64,000 nucleotides of DNA from the NCBI RefSeq assembly GCF_003671765.1, contig NZ_QPIB01000043.1, forward strand, positions 354,631-418,630, read 5' to 3'. Numbering within the stretch: position 1 is the first letter of the stretch; every line of letters begins with the position of its first letter. The position numbers and the translations under genes were made by a program. The stretch comes from Xenophilus sp. E41. GTDB lineage: Bacteria > Pseudomonadota > Gammaproteobacteria > Burkholderiales > Burkholderiaceae_C. Shown here piece by piece: positions 33,868 to 43,487 of the stretch. The notes under the pieces were generated by a model. That model searched no databases, was not told the DNA's origin, and saw only the letters and a program-made list of their open reading frames with translations.

Positions 33868-34890
33868 ATGCGCAGCTATCGCCAAGTTATAGAGTTTGCA
33901 AATTTCATATGCCATTTTGGCGAAAATAAGGTTCTCCTTGACTATTTGAACGAAATAGTTTTGCCTGCATTTTTAAGCGGGCACCGAGTTCGTATATATG
34001 GCGGCTCGAGGTACCTGCTCTTAGACGTTGAATTAGTAGTCCTTACCAGTTTTGTTGATCGGGGGCGGGTAATGGAGCCAGCGATCGTCGGAAAATTCGT
34101 GATGGATACCGTCCTCAGACGGGATCAAATTCTTGTCGACGGGAAATTGATTAGTGATTATGATCGACTACCGAGCGCGCCGTCCGCAATATTTGCATTG
34201 ACTTTATCGGACCATAAGTTGATGTACTCAAAAGAGGTTGCTGGCGCGCCGGGCTTGGCTTCGTTTCGAACAACTATCGAGTTACTGCTAAAAAATCGTT
34301 GGCGAAATTATATCAATGAGATTGTGGAGGATAATAGAGCGTTGCGCGCCAATAACCCCAGCATCGCTCGCGTGACTAAACGTGCGCTTAGCGAAGCGTT
34401 TCCGGCGCCGACAGTGGAAATCGTTGCCATGGCTGGCAGCCGAAATTTACGGGACTTTGTTTCTCAGTTCAAAGTGCTGAAAGAGGTTGCGATTAAAGTG
34501 GTGCGGCCTAATGCCGAAATCAACAATGACAGGCTTTTTGCATCAGTGCAGGCGGCACGCAAACAAGTTAATTCCGACGCTACGACATTGCTACATCGCA
34601 ACACCGATGGCTTAAATAAGCAACAGACATTTAAGCAAATTGCACCCGCAATGGACGGCAACGCAATTGTCACTCTCCGAGGTGTCGGGGAATACAACGC
34701 GAAATTGAGTGGCAGCAACGAGGAAGTTTCCGTAAAGGAGCCGCTTGAGCTTACTGGAAATGTGAAGAAAGATGCACACTCGATGTTCGATGCTTTCCGT
34801 CGCCTCATAGCGGCCAAGATATTGGTGGTAAGCAAGCCCCAAATATCACCCGAAAATGCAGAAAAACTCACCAATATTGCGGGAGGGTAG
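33868..34890 (+). CDS. unrecognised soluble protein, low GC (340 aa)
   Basis: ATG 33868 follows the site aaaggaa at a good distance. The product is soluble with mixed alpha/beta content: an N-terminal segment (RSYRQVIEFANFICHFGENK), a beta-rich middle (RVRIYGGSRYLLLDVELVVL), a helical segment around RNYINEIVEDNRALRANNPS, and a C-terminal beta region (NAIVTLRGVGEYNAKLSG). Codon use and GC (under about 50%) differ strongly from surrounding genes, a sign of horizontal transfer. It overlaps the next gene by 35 bp. Function unknown; a defence effector or sensor is inferred only from context. Confidence 0.75.
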   Translation: MRSYRQVIEFANFICHFGENKVLLDYLNEIVLPAFLSGHRVRIYGGSRYLLLDVELVVLTSFVDRGRVMEPAIVGKFVMDTVLRRDQILVDGKLISDYDRLPSAPSAIFALTLSDHKLMYSKEVAGAPGLASFRTTIELLLKNRWRNYINEIVEDNRALRANNPSIARVTKRALSEAFPAPTVEIVAMAGSRNLRDFVSQFKVLKEVAIKVVRPNAEINNDRLFASVQAARKQVNSDATTLLHRNTDGLNKQQTFKQIAPAMDGNAIVTLRGVGEYNAKLSGSNEEVSVKEPLELTGNVKKDAHSMFDAFRRLIAAKILVVSKPQISPENAEKLTNIAGG

Positions 34891-35506
34891 CGATGGCTTG
34901 CCTCCGGCGCAGCTGACGGCAGAGAAGAACCTGCTTCAACTGTACTGGCTGAGCTACAAGTTCCCTTCCAGCAAATTCAACATTTACTCCACGGTGCTCG
35001 TCGGAATAGTCTTTGTCGCCACGTTGTTGTTTGGCGAGCCGAATAGCGGTTCGCTGCTTTTAAAAGAGACTATCAAATTGGGCACGGCAGTGGTCCCCTC
35101 AATCTTAGGTTTTCTTATCGCTGGGTTTACAGTTTTTGTTACGGTAACCAAGCCTGGCGTTTTCTCGGCCATGGCGAAACTGGAGTACGAGAATACAGGC
35201 GAAAGTTACCTCAAGTACAACCTTTCTGCATTTTTGCTGGCGTTTGCCCATTACGTCTCATATCTGTCTATTTGCGTTCTCGTTGTGTACTTCGGCCAGC
35301 CCAATGGCCCATTAACGCAATTGGCTAGGCTTGCGACCGGCGTGATAGGGCTAGAAATTAACAATCAGTACAGAGTCTTGTTGGGAGTGTCGGCGACAAT
35401 ATTTGCGTGTTGGACTTGGTATTTGATAATGCTGCTGAAGTCGTTTGTATACAACGTTTACCAAGTGGTAGTAACGAGTGTGCGCTGGGATTTAGAACAC
35501 GAATAG
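34856..35506 (+). CDS. multi-span membrane protein, partner of upstream gene (216 aa)
   Basis: The 216-residue product has a soluble N-terminal 40 residues and four likely spans (IYSTVLVGIVFVATLLFG, VVPSILGFLIAGFTVFVTV, AFLLAFAHYVSYLSICVLVV, LLGVSATIFACWTWYLIMLL). It overlaps the previous gene by 35 bp, so the two are almost certainly co-translated. A soluble protein plus membrane partner in low-GC cargo of a prophage is typical of abortive-infection modules, but this pair is not recognised. Confidence 0.75.
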   Translation: MQKNSPILREGSDGLPPAQLTAEKNLLQLYWLSYKFPSSKFNIYSTVLVGIVFVATLLFGEPNSGSLLLKETIKLGTAVVPSILGFLIAGFTVFVTVTKPGVFSAMAKLEYENTGESYLKYNLSAFLLAFAHYVSYLSICVLVVYFGQPNGPLTQLARLATGVIGLEINNQYRVLLGVSATIFACWTWYLIMLLKSFVYNVYQVVVTSVRWDLEHE

Positions 35507-35744
35507 CGGATTCGCATGTCACCTGATACTGTCCTCTGCATGTTGAAGGCGGTTGCACCACGGGAATGGATGGATAAGACCGCGACGCGGCAGCGGGCTC
35601 CGCCAAGCCCTGTTTCGACCGAAACATGCCGGTGGGGACTTTTGGGGGAGTGGCTGCTGACTCGCTGTGCCGAACAGTGCAGATTCGATGGAACGGGCGA
35701 TCCGCAAGGTCAATTAAATCAACGACTTAGCAGCGAGTTCCGAA
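35507..35744. other. non-coding right end of prophage
   Basis: No gene with protein-like composition is seen between the membrane protein and attR. It may hold the phage arm sites for integrase binding (attP right arm), which is an inference from position. Confidence 0.45.
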
Positions 35745-35789
35745 CTACGAACCAAGGGGTCGTGGGTTCGATTCCTGCCAGCCGCACCA
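35745..35789 (+). repeat. attR: attR: displaced tRNA-Arg 3' half
   Basis: Identical over 45 bp to the anticodon-to-CCA part of tRNA-Arg at 6481-6525. Being promoterless and lacking the 5' half it is not a tRNA. The tRNA's native terminator follows directly, which shows this was the original chromosomal 3' end. Confidence 0.92.
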
Positions 35790-35794
35790 CTTCA

Positions 35795-35832
35795 AAGCCC
35801 GCAACGAAAGTTGCGGGCTTTTCTTTTTTTGT
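35795..35832 (+). terminator. intrinsic terminator of the original tRNA-Arg
   Basis: An 11-bp perfect stem AAGCCCGCAAC/GTTGCGGGCTT with GAAA loop (35795-35820) followed by TTTTCTTTTTTT. It is the native tRNA-Arg terminator, separated from the tRNA by the prophage. Confidence 0.9.
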
Positions 35833-35860
35833 TTGCCCGCTGCGCGCATAAGCTCCCCCA

Positions 35861-36430
35861 ATGAGCAAAGCCTTCACGAAGGAAAGCGACGCCGACGACG
35901 AGGATGGCGAGGCCGGTGGCCTGCCGCCCTTGCCCCCTGGCGGCAAGAACTACATCACGCCGCAGGGCTACGCGCGCCTTCGTGCCGAGTTGCTCGATCT
36001 CATGGACAACGAGCGGCCGAAGGTCGTCGAAGCGGTGCATTGGGCCGCCAAGAACGGCGACCGCTCCGAGAACGGCGACTACCTCTACGGCAAGAAGCGT
36101 CTGCGCGAGATCGACCGGCGCATCCGGTTCCTGACGAAGCGGTTGGAGATCGCGGAGGTCACCGACCCGTCCATCCGCCATGGTGGCGAGCAGGTGTTCT
36201 TCGGCGCGACGGTGACCTATGCCGACGAAGAGGGCGTGGAGCGCACGGTGACCATCCTGGGCATCGACGAAGCCGAAAGCGCGCGCCAGCAGGTCAGCTG
36301 GATCTCACCCGTGGCCCGAACACTGCTCAAGACGCGGGTCGGCGACGTGGTGAAGCTGGTGACGCCGGGCGGCACGCAGGAAGTCGAAGTGCTGCGCGTC
36401 GAGTACCCGAAGCCCGACGCACAGGCCTGA
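35861..36430 (+). CDS. greB: transcription elongation factor GreB
   Basis: The 189-residue product has the acidic/coiled-coil N-terminal domain (ITPQGYARLRAELLDL, VEAVHWAAKNGDRSENGDY, which holds the acidic tip) and the C-terminal FKBP-like domain. It rescues backtracked RNA polymerase by stimulating transcript cleavage. The N-terminal 28 residues extend beyond typical E. coli GreB. Start ATG 35861 follows the tRNA terminator; it is independent of the convergent rsh gene. Confidence 0.93.
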   Translation: MSKAFTKESDADDEDGEAGGLPPLPPGGKNYITPQGYARLRAELLDLMDNERPKVVEAVHWAAKNGDRSENGDYLYGKKRLREIDRRIRFLTKRLEIAEVTDPSIRHGGEQVFFGATVTYADEEGVERTVTILGIDEAESARQQVSWISPVARTLLKTRVGDVVKLVTPGGTQEVEVLRVEYPKPDAQA

Positions 36431-36448
36431 TCGGGCCGCGGCGCCTGC

Positions 36449-38707
36449 TCAGGGCGCCGGTACGATGCGCACGGCGGCCAGCACCGACGGCGTGCGCTTG
36501 GCGGCACGCAGCACGGCGTCGAGGTGCGTGCGGTCGCGCACGGCAATCACGAAGCGAAGGTCCGTCGAATCCTGGCGCGTTTCATCGGCCATCTCCACGT
36601 GCGTGATGTCGGCCTCGGCATTGGCGAGCGTGGCGGCGACGCGCGCCAGCACGCCCTTGTCGTTGCGGGCCGTGACCACGATGCCCGTCTCGAATGCGCG
36701 CACGGGCTCGTCCGCCCACTCGACGGCGAAGAAGCGTTCGGCGTCCTTGTGGCGCAGCCGCTGGCCGACGCCACAGGCTTCGGTGTGGACCACCAGGCCT
36801 TCGCCGTGACCCAGGTAGCCGACGATGGGGTCGCCCGGGATCGGGCGGCAGCACAGCGCGAAGCGCACCGAGGAGTTCTCGCTGCCGTCGAGCATGACCG
36901 CGCCCTGCGACAGGCTCTCGTGTGCCGTGAAGCGCTCGCGGCTGAGCATCAGCGCGTCCGGTTTCAGGCCGCGCTCGGCCAGCAGGCCCATCAGGCGCTT
37001 GGCCACGATGCTGGCGATGCGCTTGCCCAGGCCGATGTCGGTCATCAGCTCCGAGCGCGTCCGGTTGCCGGTGAAGCGCAGCAGCCTTTCCCAGGTGGGC
37101 TGGTTCTCGGCGTCGTCGTCGGGCAGCTTGCCCAGACCTTCGGCGCGCAGGGCCTGGCTCAGCAGCTTCTCGCCGAGGCGCTCGGACTCGGCCTGCGCCA
37201 GCGTCTTGAGGTAGTGGCGGATCTTGGAGCGCGCCCGCCCGGTGCGCACGAAGCCCAGCCAGGCCGGATTGGGCGTGGACACGGGCGCGGTGATCACCTC
37301 CACCACGTCGCCGTTCTTGAGCTCGGTGCGCAGGGGCACCTGCTCGCCGTTGATGCGCGCCGCCGAAGTGTGGTCGCCGATGCGGGTGTGGATGGCATAC
37401 GCGAAGTCCACCACCGTGGCGCCGCGCGGCAGCGCCATGATCTCGCTGCGCGGCGTGAACACGTAGACCGCATCGGGGAACAGGTCGACCTTCACGTGGT
37501 CCCAGAACTCGGTCGCGTCGCGCGTCTCGTCCTGGATGTCCAGCAGCGACTGCAGCCACTTGGCGCTCAGGCGCTCGCTGTTGTTGCCGGCAGCGTCCGA
37601 GGCCTTGTACAGCCAGTGGGCGGCCACGCCCGATTCCGCGACCACGTGCATCGCTTCCGTGCGCAACTGGAACTCCACGCTCACGCCCGAGGGGCCGACG
37701 AGCGTGGTGTGCAGCGACTGGTAGCCGTTGAGCTTGGCGATCGCGATGTGGTCCTTGAACTTGCCCGGCAGCGGCTTGTACATCTGGTGCAGGATGCCCA
37801 GGCCGGTGTAGCAGGCGATCACGTTCGGCACGATGAGCCGGAAGCCGTAGATGTCGGTCACCTGGGCGAAGCTCAGGTGCTTCTCTTCCATCTTGCGATA
37901 GATCGAGTACAGCGTCTTTTCGCGGCCGGCCATGCGCACGCTCATCTGCGCATTGGCAAAGGCGGTCTCGACGTCGCGCTGGACCTTCTGGATCAGGTCG
38001 CGGCGCCGGCTGCGTGCCTTGGCCACCGCCTTGGCCAGGATCGCATAGCGCCAGGGCCGCAGGTGCCGGAAGGCCAGGTCCTGCAGCTCGCGATACGTCT
38101 GGTTCAGGCCCAGCCGGTAGGCGATGGGGGAGTAGATGTCCAGCGTCTCGCTGGAGATGCGCGCCCACTTCTCGCGCGGTGCATCGTCCAGCGTGCGCAT
38201 GTTGTGGGTGCGATCGGCCAGCTTGATGAGGATGACGCGCACGTCGCGCGCCATGGCCAGCAGCATCTTGCGGAAGGACTCCGCCTGGCCCTCCTCGCGG
38301 GTATTGAACTGGAGCTTGTCGAGCTTAGTGAGGCCATCGACCAGTTCCGCCACCGGGGCACCGAAGCGTTCGATCAGGTCGGTCTTGGTGACGCCGCAGT
38401 CCTCGATCGCATCGTGCAGCAGGGCCGCCATGAGCGCCTGCGCGTCGAGCTTCCATTCCGCGCACTGCGCGGCCACGGCAATGGGGTGCGTGATGTAGGG
38501 CTCGCCGCTGTTGCGCAGCTGGCCCAGGTGTGCCTCGTCGGCGAAGCGGTAGGCGCGGCGCACCTGTTCCACGTCCTCGGGGCTCAGGTAATCCAGGCGG
38601 TCCGTCAGGGCCGCAAAGCTGGCGGCGGCCGCGTTCAACGCCGCCGGGTGCGGGGCGCGCGGGCCGGCGGAGCGGGGCGAGGACTGTGGCTGGACGACCG
38701 CACTCAT
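36449..38707 (-). CDS. spoT: bifunctional (p)ppGpp synthetase/hydrolase (SpoT/Rsh)
   Basis: The 752-residue product has the HD hydrolase domain (MAALLHDAIEDCGVT), synthetase domain (DIYGFRLIVP), TGS (PRGATVVDFAYAIHTRIGD) and C-terminal ACT-type regulatory domain. The intact HD box indicates hydrolysis of ppGpp as well as synthesis, so this is the SpoT-type stringent-response enzyme. ATG 38707 (MSAVVQPQ) is preferred over a 20-residue longer start. It is downstream of rpoZ in a conserved cluster with gmk. Confidence 0.95.
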   Translation of the reverse strand: MSAVVQPQSSPRSAGPRAPHPAALNAAAASFAALTDRLDYLSPEDVEQVRRAYRFADEAHLGQLRNSGEPYITHPIAVAAQCAEWKLDAQALMAALLHDAIEDCGVTKTDLIERFGAPVAELVDGLTKLDKLQFNTREEGQAESFRKMLLAMARDVRVILIKLADRTHNMRTLDDAPREKWARISSETLDIYSPIAYRLGLNQTYRELQDLAFRHLRPWRYAILAKAVAKARSRRRDLIQKVQRDVETAFANAQMSVRMAGREKTLYSIYRKMEEKHLSFAQVTDIYGFRLIVPNVIACYTGLGILHQMYKPLPGKFKDHIAIAKLNGYQSLHTTLVGPSGVSVEFQLRTEAMHVVAESGVAAHWLYKASDAAGNNSERLSAKWLQSLLDIQDETRDATEFWDHVKVDLFPDAVYVFTPRSEIMALPRGATVVDFAYAIHTRIGDHTSAARINGEQVPLRTELKNGDVVEVITAPVSTPNPAWLGFVRTGRARSKIRHYLKTLAQAESERLGEKLLSQALRAEGLGKLPDDDAENQPTWERLLRFTGNRTRSELMTDIGLGKRIASIVAKRLMGLLAERGLKPDALMLSRERFTAHESLSQGAVMLDGSENSSVRFALCCRPIPGDPIVGYLGHGEGLVVHTEACGVGQRLRHKDAERFFAVEWADEPVRAFETGIVVTARNDKGVLARVAATLANAEADITHVEMADETRQDSTDLRFVIAVRDRTHLDAVLRAAKRTPSVLAAVRIVPAP

Positions 38708-38749
38708 TGACGCTACTTTAGCCTGCGCCTCGAAACGGGGTGTCCGGGC

Positions 38750-38783
38750 ACAAAAAAAGCACCGCATGCGGTGCTTCCTTTTG
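38750..38783. terminator. hairpin between rpoZ and spoT
   Basis: AAGCACCGCATGCGGTGCTT is a perfect inverted repeat flanked by A-run and T-run, giving a terminator on both strands. On the minus strand it would reduce readthrough from rpoZ into spoT. Confidence 0.7.
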
Positions 38784-38801
38784 TGGCAGAAAGGCCTCGG
38801 A

Positions 38802-39005
38802 TCAGCCCGGCACCTTCTTCAGCATCTCCAGGCCGACCTTGCCTTCGGCGATCTCGCGCAAGGCAGTGACCGCGGGCTTGTTCTTGCTCTCGATCTTCGG
38901 GGCGTGGCCCTGGCTGAGCATGCGGGCGCGGTAGGTCGCGGCCAGAACGAGCTGGAAGCGGTTGGGGATCTGCTGCAGGCAGTCTTCGACGGTGATGCGG
39001 GCCAT
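38802..39005 (-). CDS. rpoZ: RNA polymerase omega subunit
   Basis: The 67-residue product [20 protein letters not shown] is the omega subunit that helps assemble beta' and mediates ppGpp effects. Length and sequence match the family. It lies between gmk and spoT as in many proteobacteria. Confidence 0.97.
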   Translation of the reverse strand: MARITVEDCLQQIPNRFQLVLAATYRARMLSQGHAPKIESKNKPAVTALREIAEGKVGLEMLKKVPG

Positions 39006-39031
39006 GACTGATCTCTTTCGGGTGGGTGGCG

Positions 39032-39661
39032 TCAGGGAATGTTGAGTGCCGCGAAGGTGTCGGCACGGGCGCGGCGCTGGGCCGAATACCGCAGCCGCTG
39101 CGCGTGAACGATCGCCTTCAGGTCGAAAAGCGCGCGTTCAAATAACTCATTGATTATAACGAAGTCGAATTCGCTGGCCCGCGCCATCTCGTCCGCCGCA
39201 TTGCGCAGGCGCAGTTCGATGATGTCGGGCGCGTCCTCGCCACGGCGCTCCAGGCGGGAGCGCAACTCTTCCCAGCTGGGCGGCAGGATGAAGATCAGCA
39301 CCGCGTTGGCGAACACTTTGCGTATCTGCAGCGCGCCCTGGAAGTCGATCTCCAGGATCACGTCGGCGCCCATGGCCACCCGGTCCTCCACCGCCTTCTT
39401 CGAGGTGCCGTAGCGCTGGCCGTGCACATGGGCCCATTCGACGAATGCGTCGCCGACCACCATGGCGTCGAATTCGGCCGGCGACACGAAGAAGTATTCG
39501 CGGCCGTGCTTTTCCTGTCCGCGCGGCGGGCGCGTGGTGTGCGACACCGAAGGCTGCACCGCCGAATCCAGCTCCATCAGTGCCTTCACCAGGCTGGATT
39601 TGCCGGCGCCGCTGGGCGCGGCCACCACGAAGAGATTGCCGGGGTAGTCCATGGCGGTCAT
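39032..39661 (-). CDS. gmk: guanylate kinase
   Basis: The 209-residue product has a P-loop ([10 protein letters not shown]), the GMP-binding [11 protein letters not shown] and YGTSKKAVE motifs. It converts GMP to GDP. The start at 39661 overlaps the yicC stop (ATGA); Met4 at 39652 is a possible alternative. Confidence 0.95.
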   Translation of the reverse strand: MTAMDYPGNLFVVAAPSGAGKSSLVKALMELDSAVQPSVSHTTRPPRGQEKHGREYFFVSPAEFDAMVVGDAFVEWAHVHGQRYGTSKKAVEDRVAMGADVILEIDFQGALQIRKVFANAVLIFILPPSWEELRSRLERRGEDAPDIIELRLRNAADEMARASEFDFVIINELFERALFDLKAIVHAQRLRYSAQRRARADTFAALNIP

Positions 39662-40584
39662 TCGATGTTCTGCACCTGCTCGCGCATCTGTTCGATCAGC
39701 ACCTTCATGTCGACGCCGATGCGCGTGAGTTCCAGTGCGGCCGATTTGGAGCCGAGGGTGTTGGCCTCGCGATGCAGTTCCTGGATCAGGAAGTCCAGCC
39801 GCTTGCCGATCTCGCCGCCCTTGTCGAGCAGCCGCTCGATCTCGTCGAGGTGCGCCGTCAGCCGCGTGAGTTCCTCGGCGACGTCGATGCGGATGGCGAA
39901 GGCCGTGGCTTCGCTCAGGGCGCGGTCCTGTGCCGCCTCGGGCGTGACGCCGCCTCCCAGGCCCATCGCCTCCTGCCAGCGTTCCAGGAAGCGCGCGCGC
40001 TGCTGCTCGACCAGCTGCGGCACGATGGGGCCGGCCTGCTGCGCCAGCGCACGCAGGCTGCCAAGACGGTCGTGCAGCGTGACCGCCAGGCGCTCGCCCT
40101 CGCGTGCGCGGGCCGCGATCAACGCGTCGACCACGCCAGCCACCGTGCCCACGACGTCGAAATCGCCCTGCGCCGGCCGGCCGGCCTCGCTGGCCGCCAG
40201 CCGCAGCACATCCGCCACGCTCAGTTCGCTCGCGCGTGGCAGCCAGGCCTTGACGGCGTCCTGCAGACCGTTGAGGCGCTGGAGAAGACGGGCGGACGGT
40301 TCGGCCAGCGACGCGCCGGCCTGCAGGTCGATACCCGCTCGCACTTCGACCTTGCCGCGCTTGAGCCGCTGCGTCAGCAGTTCGCGCAATGCAGGCTCGT
40401 GCTGGCGCAATTCCTCCGACAGCTTGAAGCTGAGGTCCAGGAATCGGCTGTTGACCGAGCGGATTTCCACGCCCAGGCGCCCGCCGGGCAGGCCCGCCGT
40501 GGGCGTGCGCGCCTCGCTGTCCGCGGGGGTGCCGGCCGGGCCGCTCTGGCCACTGGCGTAGCCGGTCATGCTGTAAACTGGCAT
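39658..40584 (-). CDS. yicC: YicC-family endoribonuclease
   Basis: The 308-residue product starts [12 protein letters not shown] and ends with [16 protein letters not shown] and the [17 protein letters not shown] helix, typical of the YicC family. YicC is linked to endoribonuclease activity on small RNAs in E. coli. It is first in the yicC-gmk-rpoZ-spoT cluster and divergent from the kinase gene. Confidence 0.93.
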   Translation of the reverse strand: MPVYSMTGYASGQSGPAGTPADSEARTPTAGLPGGRLGVEIRSVNSRFLDLSFKLSEELRQHEPALRELLTQRLKRGKVEVRAGIDLQAGASLAEPSARLLQRLNGLQDAVKAWLPRASELSVADVLRLAASEAGRPAQGDFDVVGTVAGVVDALIAARAREGERLAVTLHDRLGSLRALAQQAGPIVPQLVEQQRARFLERWQEAMGLGGGVTPEAAQDRALSEATAFAIRIDVAEELTRLTAHLDEIERLLDKGGEIGKRLDFLIQELHREANTLGSKSAALELTRIGVDMKVLIEQMREQVQNIE

Positions 40585-40697
40585 CGAGCCTCGCTGTTGT
40601 TCGTCCGCTGAATCGCCCCGTGTGATCGGCCTGTGCAGGAGGTTCCGGCACCGCGTTCGCTTGCCGCTCCCTCGCCTTGGGGCGAAACTCCCGGATT

Positions 40698-41705
40698 ATG
40701 TCAAAGGTCAAACCGTCGCCCCTGTTGCCCGACACGGTCATCGGTGGCTACCGCGTCGTGCGGCGGCTGTCCGCAGGGGGCTTCGGCGTCGTCTACCTGG
40801 CCGTCGATTCGTCGGGGCAGCAGGTGGCGATCAAGGAATACCTGCCCTCGTCACTGGCCACGCGTGCCATGGGCGAGCTGGCGCCGCAGGTGCCGCCCGA
40901 GAAGCTGTCGCTCTACCGGCTTGGACTCAAGAGCTTCTTCGAGGAAGGGCGCTCCCTGGCGCAGATCTCGCACGCCTCCGTGGTGAGCGTGCTGAACTTC
41001 TTCCGCGAGAACGAGACCGTCTACATGGTGATGAACTTCCTGGACGGCGCCACGCTGCAGGACTTCATCGTCACGGCCCGCGACCTGAAGAAGGCCAAGG
41101 TCTTTCGCGAATCCACCATCCGCTCGCTCTTCGACGAGATCCTGCGAGGCCTGCGCGTGGTGCACCAGCACAAGATGCTGCACCTGGACATCAAGCCGGC
41201 CAACATCTTCGTGACCGAGGACGACCGCGCCGTGATGATCGACTTCGGCGCCGCGCGCGAGGTGCTCAGCAAGGAAGGCAACTTCATCCGCCCCATGTAC
41301 ACGCCGGGCTTCGCGGCCCCCGAGATGTACCGCCGCGATTCGTCCATGGGGCCTTGGACCGACATCTACGCCATCGGCGCATGCATCTACGCCTGCATGC
41401 ACGGCTACCCGCCGAACGATGCGCCCCAGCGCATCGAGAAGGACCGCCTCGGGCTGTCGCTCTCGCGCCTGCGCGGCGTGTATTCCGACGACCTGATCGA
41501 GGTGGTGGAGTGGTGCATGTCGCTCGATCCGCTGTCCCGCCCGCAGTCGGTCTTCGCCCTGCAGAAGGAACTCAGCCGCGAGGGCGAGCGCCGCTACACC
41601 AAGCTGTCGGTGGGCGAGAAGATGCGCCTGTCGATCGACAACATGCGCTCCTACGAGAAGAAGGCGCTGCCCAAGGCCGTGGCGCCCACCACCCGACCCG
41701 CATGA
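40698..41705 (+). CDS. serine/threonine protein kinase (Hanks type)
   Basis: The 335-residue product has a glycine-rich loop (AGGFGVVY, 26-33), Lys46 (AIKEYLP), catalytic HLDIKPAN (162-169), DFG (182-184) and the substrate segment [10 protein letters not shown]. No membrane span or sensor domain follows, so it is cytoplasmic. The HRD motif is HLD, an acceptable variant. ATG 40698 is used because the longer frame adds unrelated sequence. It is paired with a PP2C phosphatase 67 bp downstream. Confidence 0.92.
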   Translation: MSKVKPSPLLPDTVIGGYRVVRRLSAGGFGVVYLAVDSSGQQVAIKEYLPSSLATRAMGELAPQVPPEKLSLYRLGLKSFFEEGRSLAQISHASVVSVLNFFRENETVYMVMNFLDGATLQDFIVTARDLKKAKVFRESTIRSLFDEILRGLRVVHQHKMLHLDIKPANIFVTEDDRAVMIDFGAAREVLSKEGNFIRPMYTPGFAAPEMYRRDSSMGPWTDIYAIGACIYACMHGYPPNDAPQRIEKDRLGLSLSRLRGVYSDDLIEVVEWCMSLDPLSRPQSVFALQKELSREGERRYTKLSVGEKMRLSIDNMRSYEKKALPKAVAPTTRPA

Positions 41706-41772
41706 ACGCTCCCACATTCCGATTCCGCGCCGCGCGGGCCCCGATCGCCGCCCGCCGGGCCGCCCGCCTGCC

Positions 41773-42678
41773 GTGAAGTTCTCCGTCTTCCAGGTCAGCC
41801 GCAAGGGCGGCCGCGTCAAGAACGAAGACCGCATGGGCTACTGCTACACGCGCGAGTCGGGCCTGTTCCTGCTCGCCGACGGCATGGGCGGCCATCCCGA
41901 GGGCGAGGTCGCCGCCCAGCTGGCGCTGCAGACCATCGCCGCGCTCTACCAGCGCGAGGCACGGCCCACGCTCGCCGACGTCAAGGCCTTCCTGGCCTCC
42001 GCCGTCATGGCGGCCCACCAGCAGATCATGCGTTATGCGAGCAACAAGGCCATGCTCGACACGCCGCGCACCACCGTCGTTGCCGCCGTCCTGCAGGGCA
42101 ACACCGCCACCTGGATCCACTGCGGCGATTCGCGGCTGTACGTCGTGCGCGACGGGCAGATGCTCACGCGCACGCGCGACCACTCGCATGCCGAGCGCCC
42201 GCGTCCCAACGCCGGCAACGAGCCCGTCAACCGCAACCTGCTGCTCACCTGCCTCGGCTCGCCGAGCACGCCGCTGTTCGAAGTGTCCGCGCCGCTCACG
42301 CTGCAGCAGGGCGACCGGCTCATGCTGTGCTCCGACGGTCTGTGGGGCGTGATGGACGACCTGCTGCTCGTGCGCACCCTGTCCCACGGCAAGGTGTCCG
42401 ATGCGGCGCCCGAGCTGGTCGAGATGGCCCTGCGCCGCGGTGGCCCGACCGGCGACAACGTCACCCTGATCGCCATCGAGTGGGAAACGCCCGACGTGCC
42501 CGGTGCCGACGCCGGCGTCTCGACCGACGGCATCAGCGACGACGTGTTCGCCTCCACCATCCAGGCCGGCATGCCGGCCGACGGCGAGATCGACGACCTG
42601 GACGACGACGCCATCGAGCGCTCGATCGCCGAGATCAACGAGGCCATCCGGCGCTCCGCGGCCTCGCGCAAGAGCTGA
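41773..42678 (+). CDS. PP2C-type serine/threonine phosphatase
   Basis: The 301-residue product (GTG start) has the metal-binding motifs NEDR (17-20), ADGMGG (35-40), CSDGLWG and GDNVT typical of PP2C phosphatases. The C-terminal 50 residues are acidic and probably flexible. Together with the adjacent kinase it forms a reversible phosphorylation switch. Substrates are unknown. Confidence 0.93.
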   Translation: MKFSVFQVSRKGGRVKNEDRMGYCYTRESGLFLLADGMGGHPEGEVAAQLALQTIAALYQREARPTLADVKAFLASAVMAAHQQIMRYASNKAMLDTPRTTVVAAVLQGNTATWIHCGDSRLYVVRDGQMLTRTRDHSHAERPRPNAGNEPVNRNLLLTCLGSPSTPLFEVSAPLTLQQGDRLMLCSDGLWGVMDDLLLVRTLSHGKVSDAAPELVEMALRRGGPTGDNVTLIAIEWETPDVPGADAGVSTDGISDDVFASTIQAGMPADGEIDDLDDDAIERSIAEINEAIRRSAASRKS

Positions 42679-42712
42679 GCCTTCCTCCTTCCTTTTTTCC
42701 TCGCCTTTCCGA

Positions 42713-43441
42713 ATGACTGCTTTCACCCGAAGCGGCGGCCGCGCCGCCGACCAGCTGCGCCCCGTGCGCATCACCCGCGGCTTCACCATCCATGCCGAGG
42801 GTTCGGTCCTCATCGAGTTCGGCCAGACGCGCGTGCTGTGCACCGCCTCGGTCGAGGAGAAGGTGCCGCCGCACAAGAAGGGCAGCGGCGAAGGCTGGGT
42901 GACGGCCGAGTACGGCATGCTGCCGCGCGCCACCCACACCCGCAGCAGCCGCGAAGCCGCCAAGGGCAAGCAGACCGGCCGCACGCAGGAGATCCAGCGC
43001 CTCATCGGCCGCTCGATGCGCGCCGTGTTCGACCTGGCCGCGCTGGGCGAGCGCACCATTCATCTCGACTGCGACGTGCTGCAGGCCGATGGCGGCACGC
43101 GCACCGCGGCCATCACCGGCGCCTTCGTGGCCGCGCAGGACGCGGTGAACAAGCTGATGGCGGCAGGCTCGCTCGCCGCCTCGCCGATCAAGGGCCCCGT
43201 GGCCGCCATCTCGGTGGGCATCGTCGGCGGTACGCCGCTGCTCGACCTCGAATACACCGAAGACTCGGCCTGCGACACCGACATGAACGTCGTGATGACC
43301 GGTGCCGGCCACTTCGTCGAGGTGCAGGGCACGGCCGAGGGCGTGGCCTTCACGCGCGACGAGATGAACCAACTGCTCGCCCTGGCCGAGAAGGGCATCG
43401 GCGAACTGGTCGAACTGCAGAAGCAATCGCTATCGAACTGA
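42713..43441 (+). CDS. rph: ribonuclease PH
   Basis: The 242-residue product starts [20 protein letters not shown] and shows the family motifs [15 protein letters not shown] and [10 protein letters not shown] with [18 protein letters not shown]. It is the phosphate-dependent 3' exonuclease that trims tRNA precursors. Start at 42713 is the family-standard one; the longer frame upstream adds out-of-family sequence. Confidence 0.96.
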   Translation: MTAFTRSGGRAADQLRPVRITRGFTIHAEGSVLIEFGQTRVLCTASVEEKVPPHKKGSGEGWVTAEYGMLPRATHTRSSREAAKGKQTGRTQEIQRLIGRSMRAVFDLAALGERTIHLDCDVLQADGGTRTAAITGAFVAAQDAVNKLMAAGSLAASPIKGPVAAISVGIVGGTPLLDLEYTEDSACDTDMNVVMTGAGHFVEVQGTAEGVAFTRDEMNQLLALAEKGIGELVELQKQSLSN

Positions 43442-43487
43442 TAGCTGCATGCGCCCGCTGGGCGGGCGCTGCAGCCACTTTCTGTTC

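Larger units (their letters stand above)
6481..35789. mobile_element. tRNA-Arg-integrated tailed-phage prophage, internally deleted
   Basis: The element is bounded by a 45-bp direct repeat of the tRNA-Arg 3' half; the distance between repeats is 29,264 bp. A tyrosine integrase lies just inside attL. It carries a leftward early operon, a repressor/Cro switch, CII-like regulator, tail module, lysis cassette and moron genes. No terminase, portal, major capsid or replication gene is present, and the head protease and tape-measure genes are fused. It is therefore a deleted, probably non-productive prophage. Confidence 0.92.

Noticed and set aside
36524..38710. Plus-strand frame of 728 codons opposite spoT
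   Set aside because: Antisense shadow of a conserved essential gene; no start signal or domain.
41572..43059. Minus-strand frame over kinase/phosphatase/rph genes
   Set aside because: Covers three well-supported plus-strand genes and has no motif.
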